Shown one piece after another: positions 55,001-62,682 of a stretch of DNA of 64,000 nucleotides. Source of the DNA: Rapidithrix thailandica (GTDB taxonomy: Bacteria; Bacteroidota; Bacteroidia; Cytophagales; Flammeovirgaceae); contig NZ_JBDKWZ010000013.1 in assembly GCF_039710355.1 (NCBI RefSeq), positions 62,001 to 126,000 on the forward strand, given 5' to 3'. Within the stretch, counting starts at the first letter, position 1; each line of letters opens with the position of its first letter. A program made the translations under genes and the position numbers. The notes beneath the pieces are model-generated. The model saw only the letters and a program-made list of their open reading frames with translations, was not told where the DNA came from and ran no database searches.

Positions 55001-55026
55001 GGGCCTTAAACCGCTTGAAACAGTAA
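52009..55026 (+). CDS. GH3 glycosidase fused to a serine beta-lactamase-fold domain
   Basis: ATG 52009 gives a lipoprotein signal (MKAAFLLMLMSLLLAC, lipobox Cys16), so earlier in-frame starts are rejected; the protein has 1005 residues. The N-terminal half is a GH3 beta-N-acetylglucosaminidase-like domain with the KHFPGHGDTDTDSHH motif and the catalytic Asp in VTDGLGMKGV. After a GH3 C-terminal alpha/beta domain the last 380 residues form a class C-like beta-lactamase/esterase fold with SVTK (nucleophile Ser), YSD and HTG motifs. Such fusions are typical of Bacteroidota and probably trim peptidoglycan-derived sugars and ester or amide groups in the periplasm. It is transcribed alone and ends in a hairpin terminator. 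Confidence 0.93.
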   Translation: MKAAFLLMLMSLLLACSKGEATDTEKKSSEKTKASQKQHDAYLKKQEAWVDSIYLTMSLDEKIGQLFMVPVYSNKNEQYNSSMEKLIEKYHVGGVIFMQGGPARQAILGNRLQEIAKIPLLVAMDAEWGLGMRLDSVISFPKQMTLGAISDDRYVYDMGREVARQLKRVGAHMNFAPVIDVNNNPNNPVIGYRSFGENKENVARKGIAYMKGMQHHGVIANAKHFPGHGDTDTDSHHALPVINHSYNRLDDIEMYPFRQLIADSLMSVMVGHLHIPALDSAENVATSLSKAVVTDLLREKLHFNGLIVTDGLGMKGVAKYRSSAEVDLMALLAGNDMLLMSNSVSEGFKLIKDAIVKDSTFTEETLERSIKRILAAKYFVGLNTYKPVETQHVYEDVNHPAGVAVKSKLYEQAITVVKNKKMLIPFFKVDSLDYASVAIGTSKQNTFQEYLSKYAPFEHHRVANKAASAAEFDQVYKKVKDKGIVVVSFHGMNNRKKYHYGISNNAVRFIQKLQKETKVVVVAFGNPYSLQYLESSEYLVCAYENDPLMQKVVPQVLFGAVTSHGKLPVTASPGLPVGTGFKITSLGRMGYEIPEGVGLSSFILGRIDSLAEAAIADEATPGCQIVVAKSGKIVYEKAFGYYTYEKKQPVTFESIYDVASVTKVASTLQALMYLDGKRQFNLEETLKEFLPEADSTNKGDMLMRDLLTHQAGLKSFIPFWNHVRNKQGLKPEFISQTRSDSFNLEISPGLYAVNSINDSIWHWTLESSLTRRKKNSYGMYRYWYSDVAFYIMQNIVERVTGWPLDELVREKFYKPLGLKTTTYMPLKQFSLERIVPTEMDTELRHSLIQGYVHDPGAALKGGVGGHAGLFSNAHDLAILMQMNLQEGYYGGEFYLLPSVLAKYNTQPYKRYDNRRAIGWDKPSLGEGGLTSDYSTDATFGHTGFTGTCVWVDPEYELVYVFLSNRVYPFVGNQKLNRNRVRQSIHNTVYESMFIHEQWALNRLKQ

Positions 55027-55112
55027 GTTCTCATATAAAACTTGATGAATTTTGAAGAAGAAAATCGAGCACTTGCTGCAATAAATCTTTTGAGCTATGG
55101 TTTTTTATCCAT

Positions 55113-55160
55113 AAAAAAGCCACTTCCAGCCATCAAGGCTCAAAGTGGCTTTTATTTTTT
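55113..55160. terminator. Terminator between converging genes
   Basis: AAAAGCCACTT (55115-55125) and AAGTGGCTTTT (55143-55153) form an 11-bp stem with an inner AGCC/GGCT helix, followed by ATTTTTT. Confidence 0.85.
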
Positions 55161-55174
55161 TACGGATAGGATGC

Positions 55175-55747
55175 TTAGTTTTTAGCAATCGTTTCATCCA
55201 CTTTTCCACATTTCAGCATTTTATCTCCGAAATAAGGGTTTTTGATCTCCTCTTCAGCACTCAACCAAAATGCACCGGTATTGTCAAAAGCCATAGGGCA
55301 AAATTGCTTGTACACCTCATTGGAATTATCGGAAGAGGCTTTTACCAAATCGTATACTTTTTGCGTAAGTTCTTGAAAGCTTGCTCTCTGAACCTCTACA
55401 TCATCGTTGTTGGCAATGGCTTCGGCTGTAGTTTTAACCTCCCCTTCGCTTACTTCAGCCAATTTGCCGGCCGCAGTTTTTGCCTCGTTTGCATCGGTGG
55501 CTACCAATGCATTTTTAAGGGCATAGTAAGCTGATAAGATTTTATCTGTCTGGTTCTCAGCTGTTACTTCAGTAGTTGTCTCCTCGGGTTTTGTGTCGGT
55601 AGCTGTGTGTTCATGCTCATGTCCATGATCGTGGCCGTGGTGAGCATGTTCGCCACCTTGTTCTTTTGATCCACATCCGCTCAATGCAAATAAGGCGATA
55701 CTCATTGCACATATCCATTGAAGTAAGCTCAAGTTCATGCGTTTCAT
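55175..55747 (-). CDS. His-rich DUF3347 lipoprotein
   Basis: The 190-residue protein has a lipoprotein signal with lipobox LSGC (Cys25) followed by a His-rich stretch (HAHHGHDHGHEHEH, about 34-47) and an acidic linker. The C-terminal part (about 68-190) is a DUF3347 domain, the helical unit found in metal-efflux adaptor proteins of Bacteroidota, ending with the signature NPYFGDKMLKCGKV. Soft metal or zinc/copper binding in the periplasm is probable. It lies 30 bases downstream of a 41-residue Cys-rich membrane protein gene on the same strand. The start is ATG 55747. Confidence 0.85.
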   Translation of the reverse strand: MKRMNLSLLQWICAMSIALFALSGCGSKEQGGEHAHHGHDHGHEHEHTATDTKPEETTTEVTAENQTDKILSAYYALKNALVATDANEAKTAAGKLAEVSEGEVKTTAEAIANNDDVEVQRASFQELTQKVYDLVKASSDNSNEVYKQFCPMAFDNTGAFWLSAEEEIKNPYFGDKMLKCGKVDETIAKN

Positions 55748-55777
55748 AAATTCTCTTAATTTTAGTTGTTTATCTAT

Positions 55778-55903
55778 TTATTTGGAAAAAACTTCGATTA
55801 GCAAAATAATACATAAAGTGCCTACTAAAAAATAGACAAACGTGTTAAAAAGCTTTTTAACCTTACTTGGCTTGCAATCACCGGTTTCACAACATTTTTT
55901 CAT
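55778..55903 (-). CDS. 41-residue Cys-rich membrane protein
   Basis: A short frame at ATG 55903 encodes a basic, Cys-rich head (MKKCCETGDCKPSKVKK, with Cys4, Cys5 and Cys10) and one membrane helix (about 18-38, FNTFVYFLVGTLCIILLIEV). The reading frame continues upstream of this ATG but that part looks non-coding. The CCxxxxC head is a plausible metal- or disulfide-binding site. It ends 30 bases before the start of the His-rich DUF3347 lipoprotein and is probably co-transcribed with it. I infer a metal-related role from this context only. Confidence 0.6.
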   Translation of the reverse strand: MKKCCETGDCKPSKVKKLFNTFVYFLVGTLCIILLIEVFSK

Positions 55904-56136
55904 AGGATAGTGCTTTAACTTAGTTTCCAATGGGTTAAGTTTGTAGGTGTTTTTACAAAAGTGGAGGATCTGTCTCGAAAATACGAAGCTTTGGACAAAA
56001 ATTTGATTTGAAAGAAAATCGAAAGGGATAGGAACCAAGCAAATTGTTTGAGCAAATCTTACCCGGAAGAAACGTAAGTGGGTGTAAGGCATTATAAGCC
56101 GGCAAATGAACAAGAATTAATTTTTTTACTCTCCTC

Positions 56137-57642
56137 ATGTTGGATCATTTTATATATTCTGAAAATAGTCCTTTATTATTTACACAGGCCAAATTTTGGG
56201 TGTTTTTCGGGGCGATTGTTTTGCTTTATCAACTGGTATACAAGAAGGTCTATTACCGGAATCTGATCTTGTTGCTTTTCAGTTTGTATTTTTATTATCT
56301 CTCCAGTGGGTTCTATTTTACACTGTTACTATTCTCCACGCTGGTGGATTATTACTTGGGTGATGCCATCTACAAAACCCAGGATATAAAGAAGAAAAAA
56401 CGCTATGTTACCTTGAGTGTCGTAATCAACCTGGGGGTGCTGAGCTATTTTAAATACACCTACTTTTTTACAGATACTTTCAATCAAATCTTCCAAACCA
56501 ACCTGCAAGCCAATAATTTGCTGGCGCAATTGGCCAACGGACTGTTTGGAACGCATTTGGAAGTTGCTCACATTTTCCTTCCTGTGGGGATTTCTTTTTT
56601 TACTTTTCAAACAATTAGTTATTCCATTGATATCTACAGAGGGCATGTGAAACCTGTCAAAAGCATTATTGATTTTGCTTTTTACGTCAGTTTCTTTCCG
56701 CAGTTAGTAGCGGGACCTATCGTCAGGGCTGCAGATTTTGTTCCTCAGATTTATAAAAAATACCATTTGAGTCAGGAGGAATTCAGTAGGGCATTTTTCT
56801 TAATTGTGAATGGCTTGGTTAAAAAAATCTTGATTTCAGATTATATCTCTGTCAATTTCGTAGACCGCGTCTTCGAAAGCCCTACGAGCTATTCCGGTTT
56901 TGAAAACCTGATGGCTGTATATGGCTATGCCATTCAAATTTACTGTGACTTTTCGGGATATACCGATATCGCCATCGGTGTGGCTCTGTTATTAGGGTTT
57001 CGCTTACCGCTCAACTTTAATTCACCTTATCAGTCTACGAGTATCACGGATTTTTGGCGGAGATGGCATATTTCACTGTCCAGCTGGCTGCGTGACTACT
57101 TGTATATCCCATTGGGGGGTAACCGGAAAGGAAACAGCCGGACTTATGTCAACTTATTAATCACCATGTTGTTAGGCGGTTTATGGCATGGAGCCCATAT
57201 GCGATTTGTCATTTGGGGCGGTTTACACGGCTTGGCACTGGCATTCCATAAACTATGGAGTAGCTTCTTTAAAAATAAAGTCAAGGAAAACTTTGCCACC
57301 AAATTGGTAGCCGGGTTTATTACCTTTCATTTTGTCTGTTTCTGTTGGATCTTCTTCCGGGCCAATTCCATGGATGCCGTTTATCAAATGCTGTTGCAAA
57401 TTTCAACCAACTTCCATTATGAACTAATCAACGAAGTGTTGAAGGCATATAGCAATATTTTTATCGTAATGTTGATAGGGTATGCCCTGCATTGGACCCC
57501 TTCTTCGGTCAAGTTGAACGTCTCTAATGCCTTTGCCCGCACTCCGGATTATGTGAAAGCCTTTATGTTGATATGCATTGCCATATTTTTGTTTCAAATG
57601 AAATCTTCTGAGATTCAGCCTTTTATTTATTTTCAATTTTAA
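56137..57642 (+). CDS. MBOAT-family O-acyltransferase
   Basis: The 501-residue protein has about ten membrane helices and the MBOAT fold of the AlgI/DltB group. The conserved YFFFRSDVT-like core is replaced by GISFFTFQTISYSIDIYRG (about 151-169). The motif FPQLVAGPIVRAADFVPQI (about 187-205) follows, and the catalytic His lies in LLGGLWHGAHMRF (about 346-358). It transfers an acyl group to an extracytoplasmic sugar or polymer. AlgI/DltB enzymes work with an SGNH-type partner; no such gene is beside it. It starts at ATG 56137, and the next feature is tRNA-Asn. Confidence 0.92.
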   Translation: MLDHFIYSENSPLLFTQAKFWVFFGAIVLLYQLVYKKVYYRNLILLLFSLYFYYLSSGFYFTLLLFSTLVDYYLGDAIYKTQDIKKKKRYVTLSVVINLGVLSYFKYTYFFTDTFNQIFQTNLQANNLLAQLANGLFGTHLEVAHIFLPVGISFFTFQTISYSIDIYRGHVKPVKSIIDFAFYVSFFPQLVAGPIVRAADFVPQIYKKYHLSQEEFSRAFFLIVNGLVKKILISDYISVNFVDRVFESPTSYSGFENLMAVYGYAIQIYCDFSGYTDIAIGVALLLGFRLPLNFNSPYQSTSITDFWRRWHISLSSWLRDYLYIPLGGNRKGNSRTYVNLLITMLLGGLWHGAHMRFVIWGGLHGLALAFHKLWSSFFKNKVKENFATKLVAGFITFHFVCFCWIFFRANSMDAVYQMLLQISTNFHYELINEVLKAYSNIFIVMLIGYALHWTPSSVKLNVSNAFARTPDYVKAFMLICIAIFLFQMKSSEIQPFIYFQF

Positions 57643-57678
57643 AGGCGAAAAAAAAAATAGATTTTTTTTCAAAAAAGA

Positions 57679-57710
57679 CTTGCAGGAATGAGGTTCCCGA
57701 TATAGTTTTG
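57679..57710 (+). promoter_or_regulatory. Promoter of tRNA-Asn
   Basis: CTTG (57679-57682) and TAGTTTTG (57703-57710) are separated by 20 bases and match the Bacteroidota TTTG - about 19 - TAnnTTTG promoter, with the -7 box exact. The -7 box ends 23 bases before the tRNA. Confidence 0.75.
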
Positions 57711-57733
57711 CATCCGTAATTAAACAATTACAC

Positions 57734-57807
57734 TCCTCCATAGCTCAGTTGGTTAGAGCGGCTGACTGTTAATCAGTAGGTCCTTGGTTCGAGTCCAAGT
57801 GGGGGAG
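57734..57807 (+). tRNA. tRNA-Asn (anticodon GTT)
   Basis: The 74-base sequence folds as a cloverleaf: acceptor TCCTCCA/TGGGGGA (one T-G pair), D arm with AGCTCAGTTGGTTAGAGC, anticodon stem GCTGA/TCAGT with loop CTGTTAA (anticodon GTT), and T arm with loop TTCGAGT. No CCA is encoded. It has its own promoter and terminator. Confidence 0.96.
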
Positions 57808-57814
57808 CTTCTCA

Positions 57815-57856
57815 AAAAGCAGTTGTGTGAAAATACAACTGCTTTTTTATTTTTTA
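57815..57856 (+). terminator. Terminator of tRNA-Asn
   Basis: AAAAGCAGTTGT and ACAACTGCTTTTTT form a perfect 12-bp stem around GTGAAAAT, followed by TATTTTTT. Confidence 0.92.
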
Positions 57857-58031
57857 AATCCTGTGTAAAGGTGAAAATTTCATCCCCCAGGAATAAGGAT
57901 TGATCCTATTTGTAGGGTTGGACCGGTTCTCAATTTATGAATTTTGATACCAACTTTTCTTGTTTAGCGCTCATTGAAAATGTTTCCGGTTTCAAGATTT
58001 AATCCCAATCTTTTCGGATATTTGCAACCTG

Positions 58032-59243
58032 ATGCAAACCCAGAAAAAGACAATAACCCAAGATAAACCGGCTACAGCGCGTATATACGGGCTACAATTT
58101 GTTTTTTTGTGCCTGAGCTCTTTCCTATTTTTTCTCAGTTTTAATTTAATTATTCCCGAATTGCCCGACTATTTGAGTAGTATGGGAGGGGAGGAATATA
58201 TCGGTTTGATTATCGGTTTGTTTACATTGACCGCAGGGGTTTCCCGGCCGTTTAGTGGTAAACTTGCCGATCATTGGGGGCGCATTCCCGTGATGATATT
58301 GGGAGCGGTAGTATGTTGTATTTGTGGGGTGTTGTATCCCTTTTTAGTGAGTGTTTCCGGGTTTCTTCTGTTACGATTGATGCATGGGTTTTCCACAGGA
58401 TTTAAACCTACAGGTACCTCGGCATATGTAGCAGACTTGGTGCCGGCTAATCGTAGAGGGGAAGCGATGGGAATTTTGGGATTCTGTGGGAATATTGGAA
58501 TGGCTTCAGGGCCGGCTTTAGGAAGTTGGGTTGCAACGGAATTCTCTTTGGACAGCATGTTTTATATCTCGGCTGCTGCTGCAATCTTATCTGTGATTGT
58601 GTTGGCCGGTATGAAAGAAACCTTGCCCAATCCCAAGCCTTTTCAATGGAAAATGTTGAGCGTAAACAGTAAAGAAGTGATAGAGCCCAGAGTATGGTTG
58701 CCCTCGGTGATTTTAATGTTGAGTATTTTCCCGCTTGGAATTGTACTTACCTTGATCCCTGACTTTAGCAAGCATATTGGATTGGAAAACAAAGGGATTT
58801 TTTATACGTATTATACCTTGGCTTCTTTGATGGTTCGAATCCTTGCCGGAAAAACGTCTGACCGCTATGGAAGAGTGCCGGTCATCATTGTAGCTTTGCT
58901 TGTGCTGGTCATCGCAATGGTGTTTCTGGGAATGGCCGAAACCAAGACGGGACTGTTAACCGGAGCTGTGTTGTTTGGCTTGGGTGTGGGAATGAATAAT
59001 CCTACCATCATTGCCTGGACGATAGATCTTAGCCATGAGCAACACCGGGGAAAAGCCATTTCTACCATGTATATTGCTTTGGAAACAGGAATTGGTGTCG
59101 GTGCGGTATTTAGCGGTTGGTTGTATGGAGGAGCCGTGGAAATGTTGAAATATTCTTTTTGGTCGGGAGCCATTACCTCTTTTCTGGCTTTGTTGCTACT
59201 GACCGTACAAGCAGGCAAAAAATATAGAAAACAAAAAGAGTAG
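58032..59243 (+). CDS. MFS transporter
   Basis: The 403-residue protein has 12 predicted membrane helices and the major-facilitator motif GKLADHWGRIPVMILG (about 76-91), with a second copy GKTSDRYGRVPVII (about 275-288) at the start of the other half. It has the look of a drug/H+ antiporter (LRLMHGFSTGFKPTGTSAYV), and it belongs in the inner membrane. The transported compound is unknown. It starts at ATG 58032; a TATTTG lies only a few bases upstream. It is followed by xerD 80 bases later. Confidence 0.9.
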   Translation: MQTQKKTITQDKPATARIYGLQFVFLCLSSFLFFLSFNLIIPELPDYLSSMGGEEYIGLIIGLFTLTAGVSRPFSGKLADHWGRIPVMILGAVVCCICGVLYPFLVSVSGFLLLRLMHGFSTGFKPTGTSAYVADLVPANRRGEAMGILGFCGNIGMASGPALGSWVATEFSLDSMFYISAAAAILSVIVLAGMKETLPNPKPFQWKMLSVNSKEVIEPRVWLPSVILMLSIFPLGIVLTLIPDFSKHIGLENKGIFYTYYTLASLMVRILAGKTSDRYGRVPVIIVALLVLVIAMVFLGMAETKTGLLTGAVLFGLGVGMNNPTIIAWTIDLSHEQHRGKAISTMYIALETGIGVGAVFSGWLYGGAVEMLKYSFWSGAITSFLALLLLTVQAGKKYRKQKE

Positions 59244-59323
59244 GTCAAGGTATATGTAGCAGGGTAAGAAATGCTCATACCTTCATGCCTTCAATCTTCA
59301 ACCTTCAATCTTGCAATAAGCTT

Positions 59324-60238
59324 ATGGATTGGCATGTAGCCCGTGAAGAATTTAAAAATTACTTAAAACTGGAAAGATCGTTGACGGGCAACACAGTAGA
59401 GGCGTATGTCAGAGATTTGACTAAGTTGGTGGAGTTTTTTGAGTTACAGGAGTTTTCTTTGAGTCCCGAAACCGTGGAAAGCAGTCATATCGAAGGGTTT
59501 TTAAAATACCTTACCGAGTTGAATGTATCTTCCTATACCCAAGCCCGTATTTTGTCCGGCGTAAAGGCATTTTATAAATTTCTGATCCAGACAGATTATC
59601 AGGATACCGATCCTACGGCCTTGATTTCCTCGCCAAAGCTCACCCGGAAGTTGCCGGATACCTTGGAGTTTCATGAAATAGAAGAGCTATTGAGCGTCAT
59701 TGATATGGCCAAGCCGGAGGGAACCCGGAACCGGGCCATCATCGAAGTCCTTTACAGTTCGGGGTTGCGGGTATCCGAACTGCTCAATTTGAAATTGAAT
59801 AACCTGTATTTTGATCTGGGATTTATCAAAATTCTGGGAAAAGGGAGAAAAGAACGCTTTGTACCCATTGGGAAAGATGCCATGAAATATACACAATTGT
59901 ATATCACGGAGTATCGAAACAAAATGAAAGTCAAAAAGGGCCATGAAGATTTTGTGTTTTTGAATAGAAGGGGGGCTCAACTCACCCGCGTGATGATTTT
60001 TACGATTGTGAAAAATTTGGCCAAAGCCATTGGCTTGAATAAAAATATCAGTCCGCATACGTTCCGGCATTCTTTTGCTACCCACTTAGTAGAGGGTGGT
60101 GCCGATTTGAGGGCGATTCAGGAAATGCTCGGGCATGAATCTATTACCACTACTGAAATTTACACTCACCTGGATATGAGTTATTTGCAACAGGTGGTTC
60201 ACGAGTTTCACCCAAGAGGTAAGGGGAATGATCAGTGA
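59324..60238 (+). CDS. xerD: Tyrosine recombinase XerD
   Basis: ATG 59324 gives MDWHVAREEFKNYLKLERSL, the normal XerD N-terminus in this phylum (304 residues); an ATG at 59285 adds 13 residues not expected. The core-binding domain (about 1-95) is followed by the catalytic domain with all residues: Arg in SSGLRVSELLNL, Lys in LGKGRKERFVPI, HxxR in ISPHTFRHSFATHL, the His in LGHESITTTEIYTHL and its terminal Tyr. It resolves chromosome dimers with XerC at dif. Both neighbours suggest no mobile element. Gene assignment as XerD rather than XerC is by general likeness. Confidence 0.9.
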   Translation: MDWHVAREEFKNYLKLERSLTGNTVEAYVRDLTKLVEFFELQEFSLSPETVESSHIEGFLKYLTELNVSSYTQARILSGVKAFYKFLIQTDYQDTDPTALISSPKLTRKLPDTLEFHEIEELLSVIDMAKPEGTRNRAIIEVLYSSGLRVSELLNLKLNNLYFDLGFIKILGKGRKERFVPIGKDAMKYTQLYITEYRNKMKVKKGHEDFVFLNRRGAQLTRVMIFTIVKNLAKAIGLNKNISPHTFRHSFATHLVEGGADLRAIQEMLGHESITTTEIYTHLDMSYLQQVVHEFHPRGKGNDQ

Positions 60239-60507
60239 TCATCCAACGTGAATTAGAGGAAATGTTGACAACTAAGAATATGAAAGACATTCTTGCTATT
60301 TGACGAATAGCTCCCTGCTTATTTTACCAAATTCCCATCTGTATTTCCTGAAAGACTTCTTCCTATCATATTGAATTCTGGCGGCTTAGCAAGTACACAT
60401 TCCTTAAAATTGTTTATTTTGGGTTTTGATTATCCGAATACCAGGAATCACATACAAGCAATCAATACCCTATATGTAATGGAAAACTAAGCTAAATACG
60501 CCAGAAA

Positions 60508-61071
60508 TTGAAAGAGTACACAGACCAAAAACTATCTAAATTACTAAATCAAGGAGACCCCAAAGGGTTTAAAATGATCTTTGATCAATACTATCGCCCC
60601 TTGACACTTTTTGCCTATAAGTATCTTCAAGATATGGAAGAAGCCCGGGAACTCTCACAAGACTTCTTTGCCCGGCTTTGGGAAAAACATGCTCAATTAA
60701 ATATTAACCTTTCTTTGAAAGCATACCTGTACCGTGGTGTGTACAATGCCTGTCTGAGTCGCTTGAAAGCAAACTCAAAATATCATCACGTAGTGAATAT
60801 GCCTGAACTGGTAGCCCATCAGGAGGATAGTTTGCACCGGATGATGCTTGCCGAACAGGAAGAGCTGCTTATCCGGGCCATCGAAAACCTGCCCGCAAAA
60901 TGCCGTGAAATTTTTGAGCTCAGCCGTTTCGAACAGTTGAGTAACCGGGAAATTGCAGAGAAAATGGACTTATCCGTCAAAACCATTGAAGGGCAAATGA
61001 CCATCGCTTTAAAACGTCTACGGCAGGTGCTGATTTGTGTATTGCTCTTTTGTGTGTTATCGGTTTATTAA
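60508..61071 (+). CDS. ECF sigma factor (FecI-like)
   Basis: The 187-residue protein has sigma region 2 (about 25-60, with EEARELSQDFFARLWEKH) and region 4 (about 128-178, with LSNREIAEKMDLSVKTIEGQ as the helix-turn-helix). It starts at TTG 60508 with no in-frame ATG before region 2, as the first ECF gene in this window also does. It sits 179 bases before a FecR gene and, with it, before a SusC gene, and so belongs to the same class of trans-envelope regulators. The C-terminal end is hydrophobic (VLICVLLFCVLSVY). Confidence 0.9.
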   Translation: MKEYTDQKLSKLLNQGDPKGFKMIFDQYYRPLTLFAYKYLQDMEEARELSQDFFARLWEKHAQLNINLSLKAYLYRGVYNACLSRLKANSKYHHVVNMPELVAHQEDSLHRMMLAEQEELLIRAIENLPAKCREIFELSRFEQLSNREIAEKMDLSVKTIEGQMTIALKRLRQVLICVLLFCVLSVY

Positions 61072-61250
61072 GTTTAGTACACGTCTTTTATAAAATGACA
61101 ACCCATAAACCTACTGGGGTATTTTTTGTGTCATATGTTGAAAGGGGGCGTTTTTTTCGATTGTTTTCTCTTTGTAGGAGAGTGTAAAAGAGCCTTTTTT
61201 AAAAAAAAGAAAAAAACTACAATCTTTTTTAGGGGTAGTAAGGCATTTTG

Positions 61251-62408
61251 ATGTCTTATGCTTTGAATGTCACTATGGAAAAACCAAACTCACACCAGGA
61301 CAGAAGGTGGTATCTTGCCGCAAAATTGCTAACAGATCAACTCAGTTCCAAAGAACAAGTGGAATGGGAAGGCTGTTTGGCAAATGATGAAGCCTTTAAA
61401 ACGGACTTTGAGCGGCTATCGCAGCATTGGAGAAAACTGGATCAACTTCCTTATCAAGAAGTGAATACACAGAATGATTGGGAACTCCTGGTGAAGCGTT
61501 TACAAAAAGAACAAAACTTTCCTAAGGGCAAAAGACCTTTATTGCCCTGGGTGAAAATAGCTGCGGCGGTGCTGTTGCTTCTGTTGGCAACCGTATTGTT
61601 TTGGCAGACGGACATTACCCTCTTAACCAATACACAACACAGCGAATCCTCTTTGCTGGTGGTGGAAGCGCCCATGGGTTCCAAATCAATGGTCAACTTA
61701 CCGGATGGCTCTAAAGTATGGCTGAATGCAAAGAGTAAGATCACATTTGATGACCGTTTTAATGTTGATAACCGGGATATCTATTTAGAAGGGGAAGCAT
61801 TTTTTGATGTGGAAAAAGACAAGGTCCCTTTTACGGTACATATTGACCAATATGATATCGCAGTGTTGGGGACGGCATTTAATGTGCGGGCTTACCCGGA
61901 AGACTCCAACATCATCACCACCTTGGTGAGGGGTTCTTTAAAGGTACAACCCAAAATTCCGGGAACCCGGCATAAGGACATTCTCCTCAAGCCCAATGAA
62001 AAAGTGGTGTTGCAGAAAAGCAAACAAGTAGCGGATAGTCTTTCTGGGGATAAGGAAAATGATCCGCCGGCAAAGTCAATACCTTTGTCTGTGACCAAAG
62101 CACCGGAATTGATCAAAAATGTAGATACCCATATTGAAACGGCCTGGCGTGAAGGATGGCTGACCATTCAAGGAGAATCATTGGAAGAGTTGGCTAAACG
62201 TATGGAAAGGCTGTATGATATAGAAATTTCGTTTGAGAGTGAAGAATTGAAATCGTATCGCTATACTGGAAATATCAAGCAACTAAGCTTGGAACAGGTT
62301 CTCAAGGCCTTGGCACTTACTTCTCCGGTAGAGTTTACGATTCATGAAAAATCCGTATCTCTCGAATTGAATCAACAAGAGAAATCGAAATACCAAAAAA
62401 TGCAATAG
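61251..62408 (+). CDS. FecR-family anti-sigma factor
   Basis: ATG 61251 is chosen (385 residues); a TTG at 61248 and an ATG at 61275 are alternatives. The N-terminal sigma-binding part (about 1-100), one membrane segment (about 103-123, IAAAVLLLLLATVLFW), a FecR domain (about 140-235, with SMVNLPDGSKVWLNAKSKIT and EGEAFFDVEKD) and a C-terminal DUF4974 domain (about 300-370) are recognised. It should hold the ECF sigma at 60508 inactive until the STN domain of the next gene's protein signals. Confidence 0.92.
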   Translation: MSYALNVTMEKPNSHQDRRWYLAAKLLTDQLSSKEQVEWEGCLANDEAFKTDFERLSQHWRKLDQLPYQEVNTQNDWELLVKRLQKEQNFPKGKRPLLPWVKIAAAVLLLLLATVLFWQTDITLLTNTQHSESSLLVVEAPMGSKSMVNLPDGSKVWLNAKSKITFDDRFNVDNRDIYLEGEAFFDVEKDKVPFTVHIDQYDIAVLGTAFNVRAYPEDSNIITTLVRGSLKVQPKIPGTRHKDILLKPNEKVVLQKSKQVADSLSGDKENDPPAKSIPLSVTKAPELIKNVDTHIETAWREGWLTIQGESLEELAKRMERLYDIEISFESEELKSYRYTGNIKQLSLEQVLKALALTSPVEFTIHEKSVSLELNQQEKSKYQKMQ

Positions 62409-62563
62409 TCAAGAGGGTTCAAGGGTGGACAATACTACGATACTTCTTTTACCACTACCTCTTTTCAGGAGCAATATTATCATAATGATCTAAACTGTTA
62501 TAAATATGAAGAGACTCTACGCTTTCTATCCCAGTTAATTTTCAAATTCCATAAAACAAAAAA

Positions 62564-62594
62564 GGACCGTAAATGCCGCCACATTTACGGGTCC
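62564..62594 (+). other. Hairpin in the susC leader (locus 2)
   Basis: GGACC and GGTCC enclose GTAAATG/CATTTAC with one bulged G and loop CCGCCA, making a 12-bp stem. Two more short helices follow, CCTG/CAGG (62601-62612) and ACTATG/CATAGT (62617-62641), then AGGGATTCTATTTG before the start codon. The setting repeats that of the first susC leader. Confidence 0.55.
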
Positions 62595-62682
62595 GTAAGG
62601 CCTGGTTACAGGTTTCACTATGCCCATTTTCCGGACATAGTCAGGGATTCTATTTGTCTAAACCAAAACCCCCCTTAAAACT

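Noticed and set aside
55904..56113. Upstream extension of the 41-residue Cys-rich protein
   Set aside because: The extension has random-like composition (Phe/Arg/Leu-rich, several start codons) and overlaps the promoter region of the acyltransferase gene; the internal ATG at 55903 begins the protein-like part.
59324..60238. Integrase of a mobile element instead of XerD
   Set aside because: It has the XerC/D length and N-terminus, no flanking att-like repeat, no phage or transposon gene nearby, and the tRNA-Asn is 1.5 kb away.
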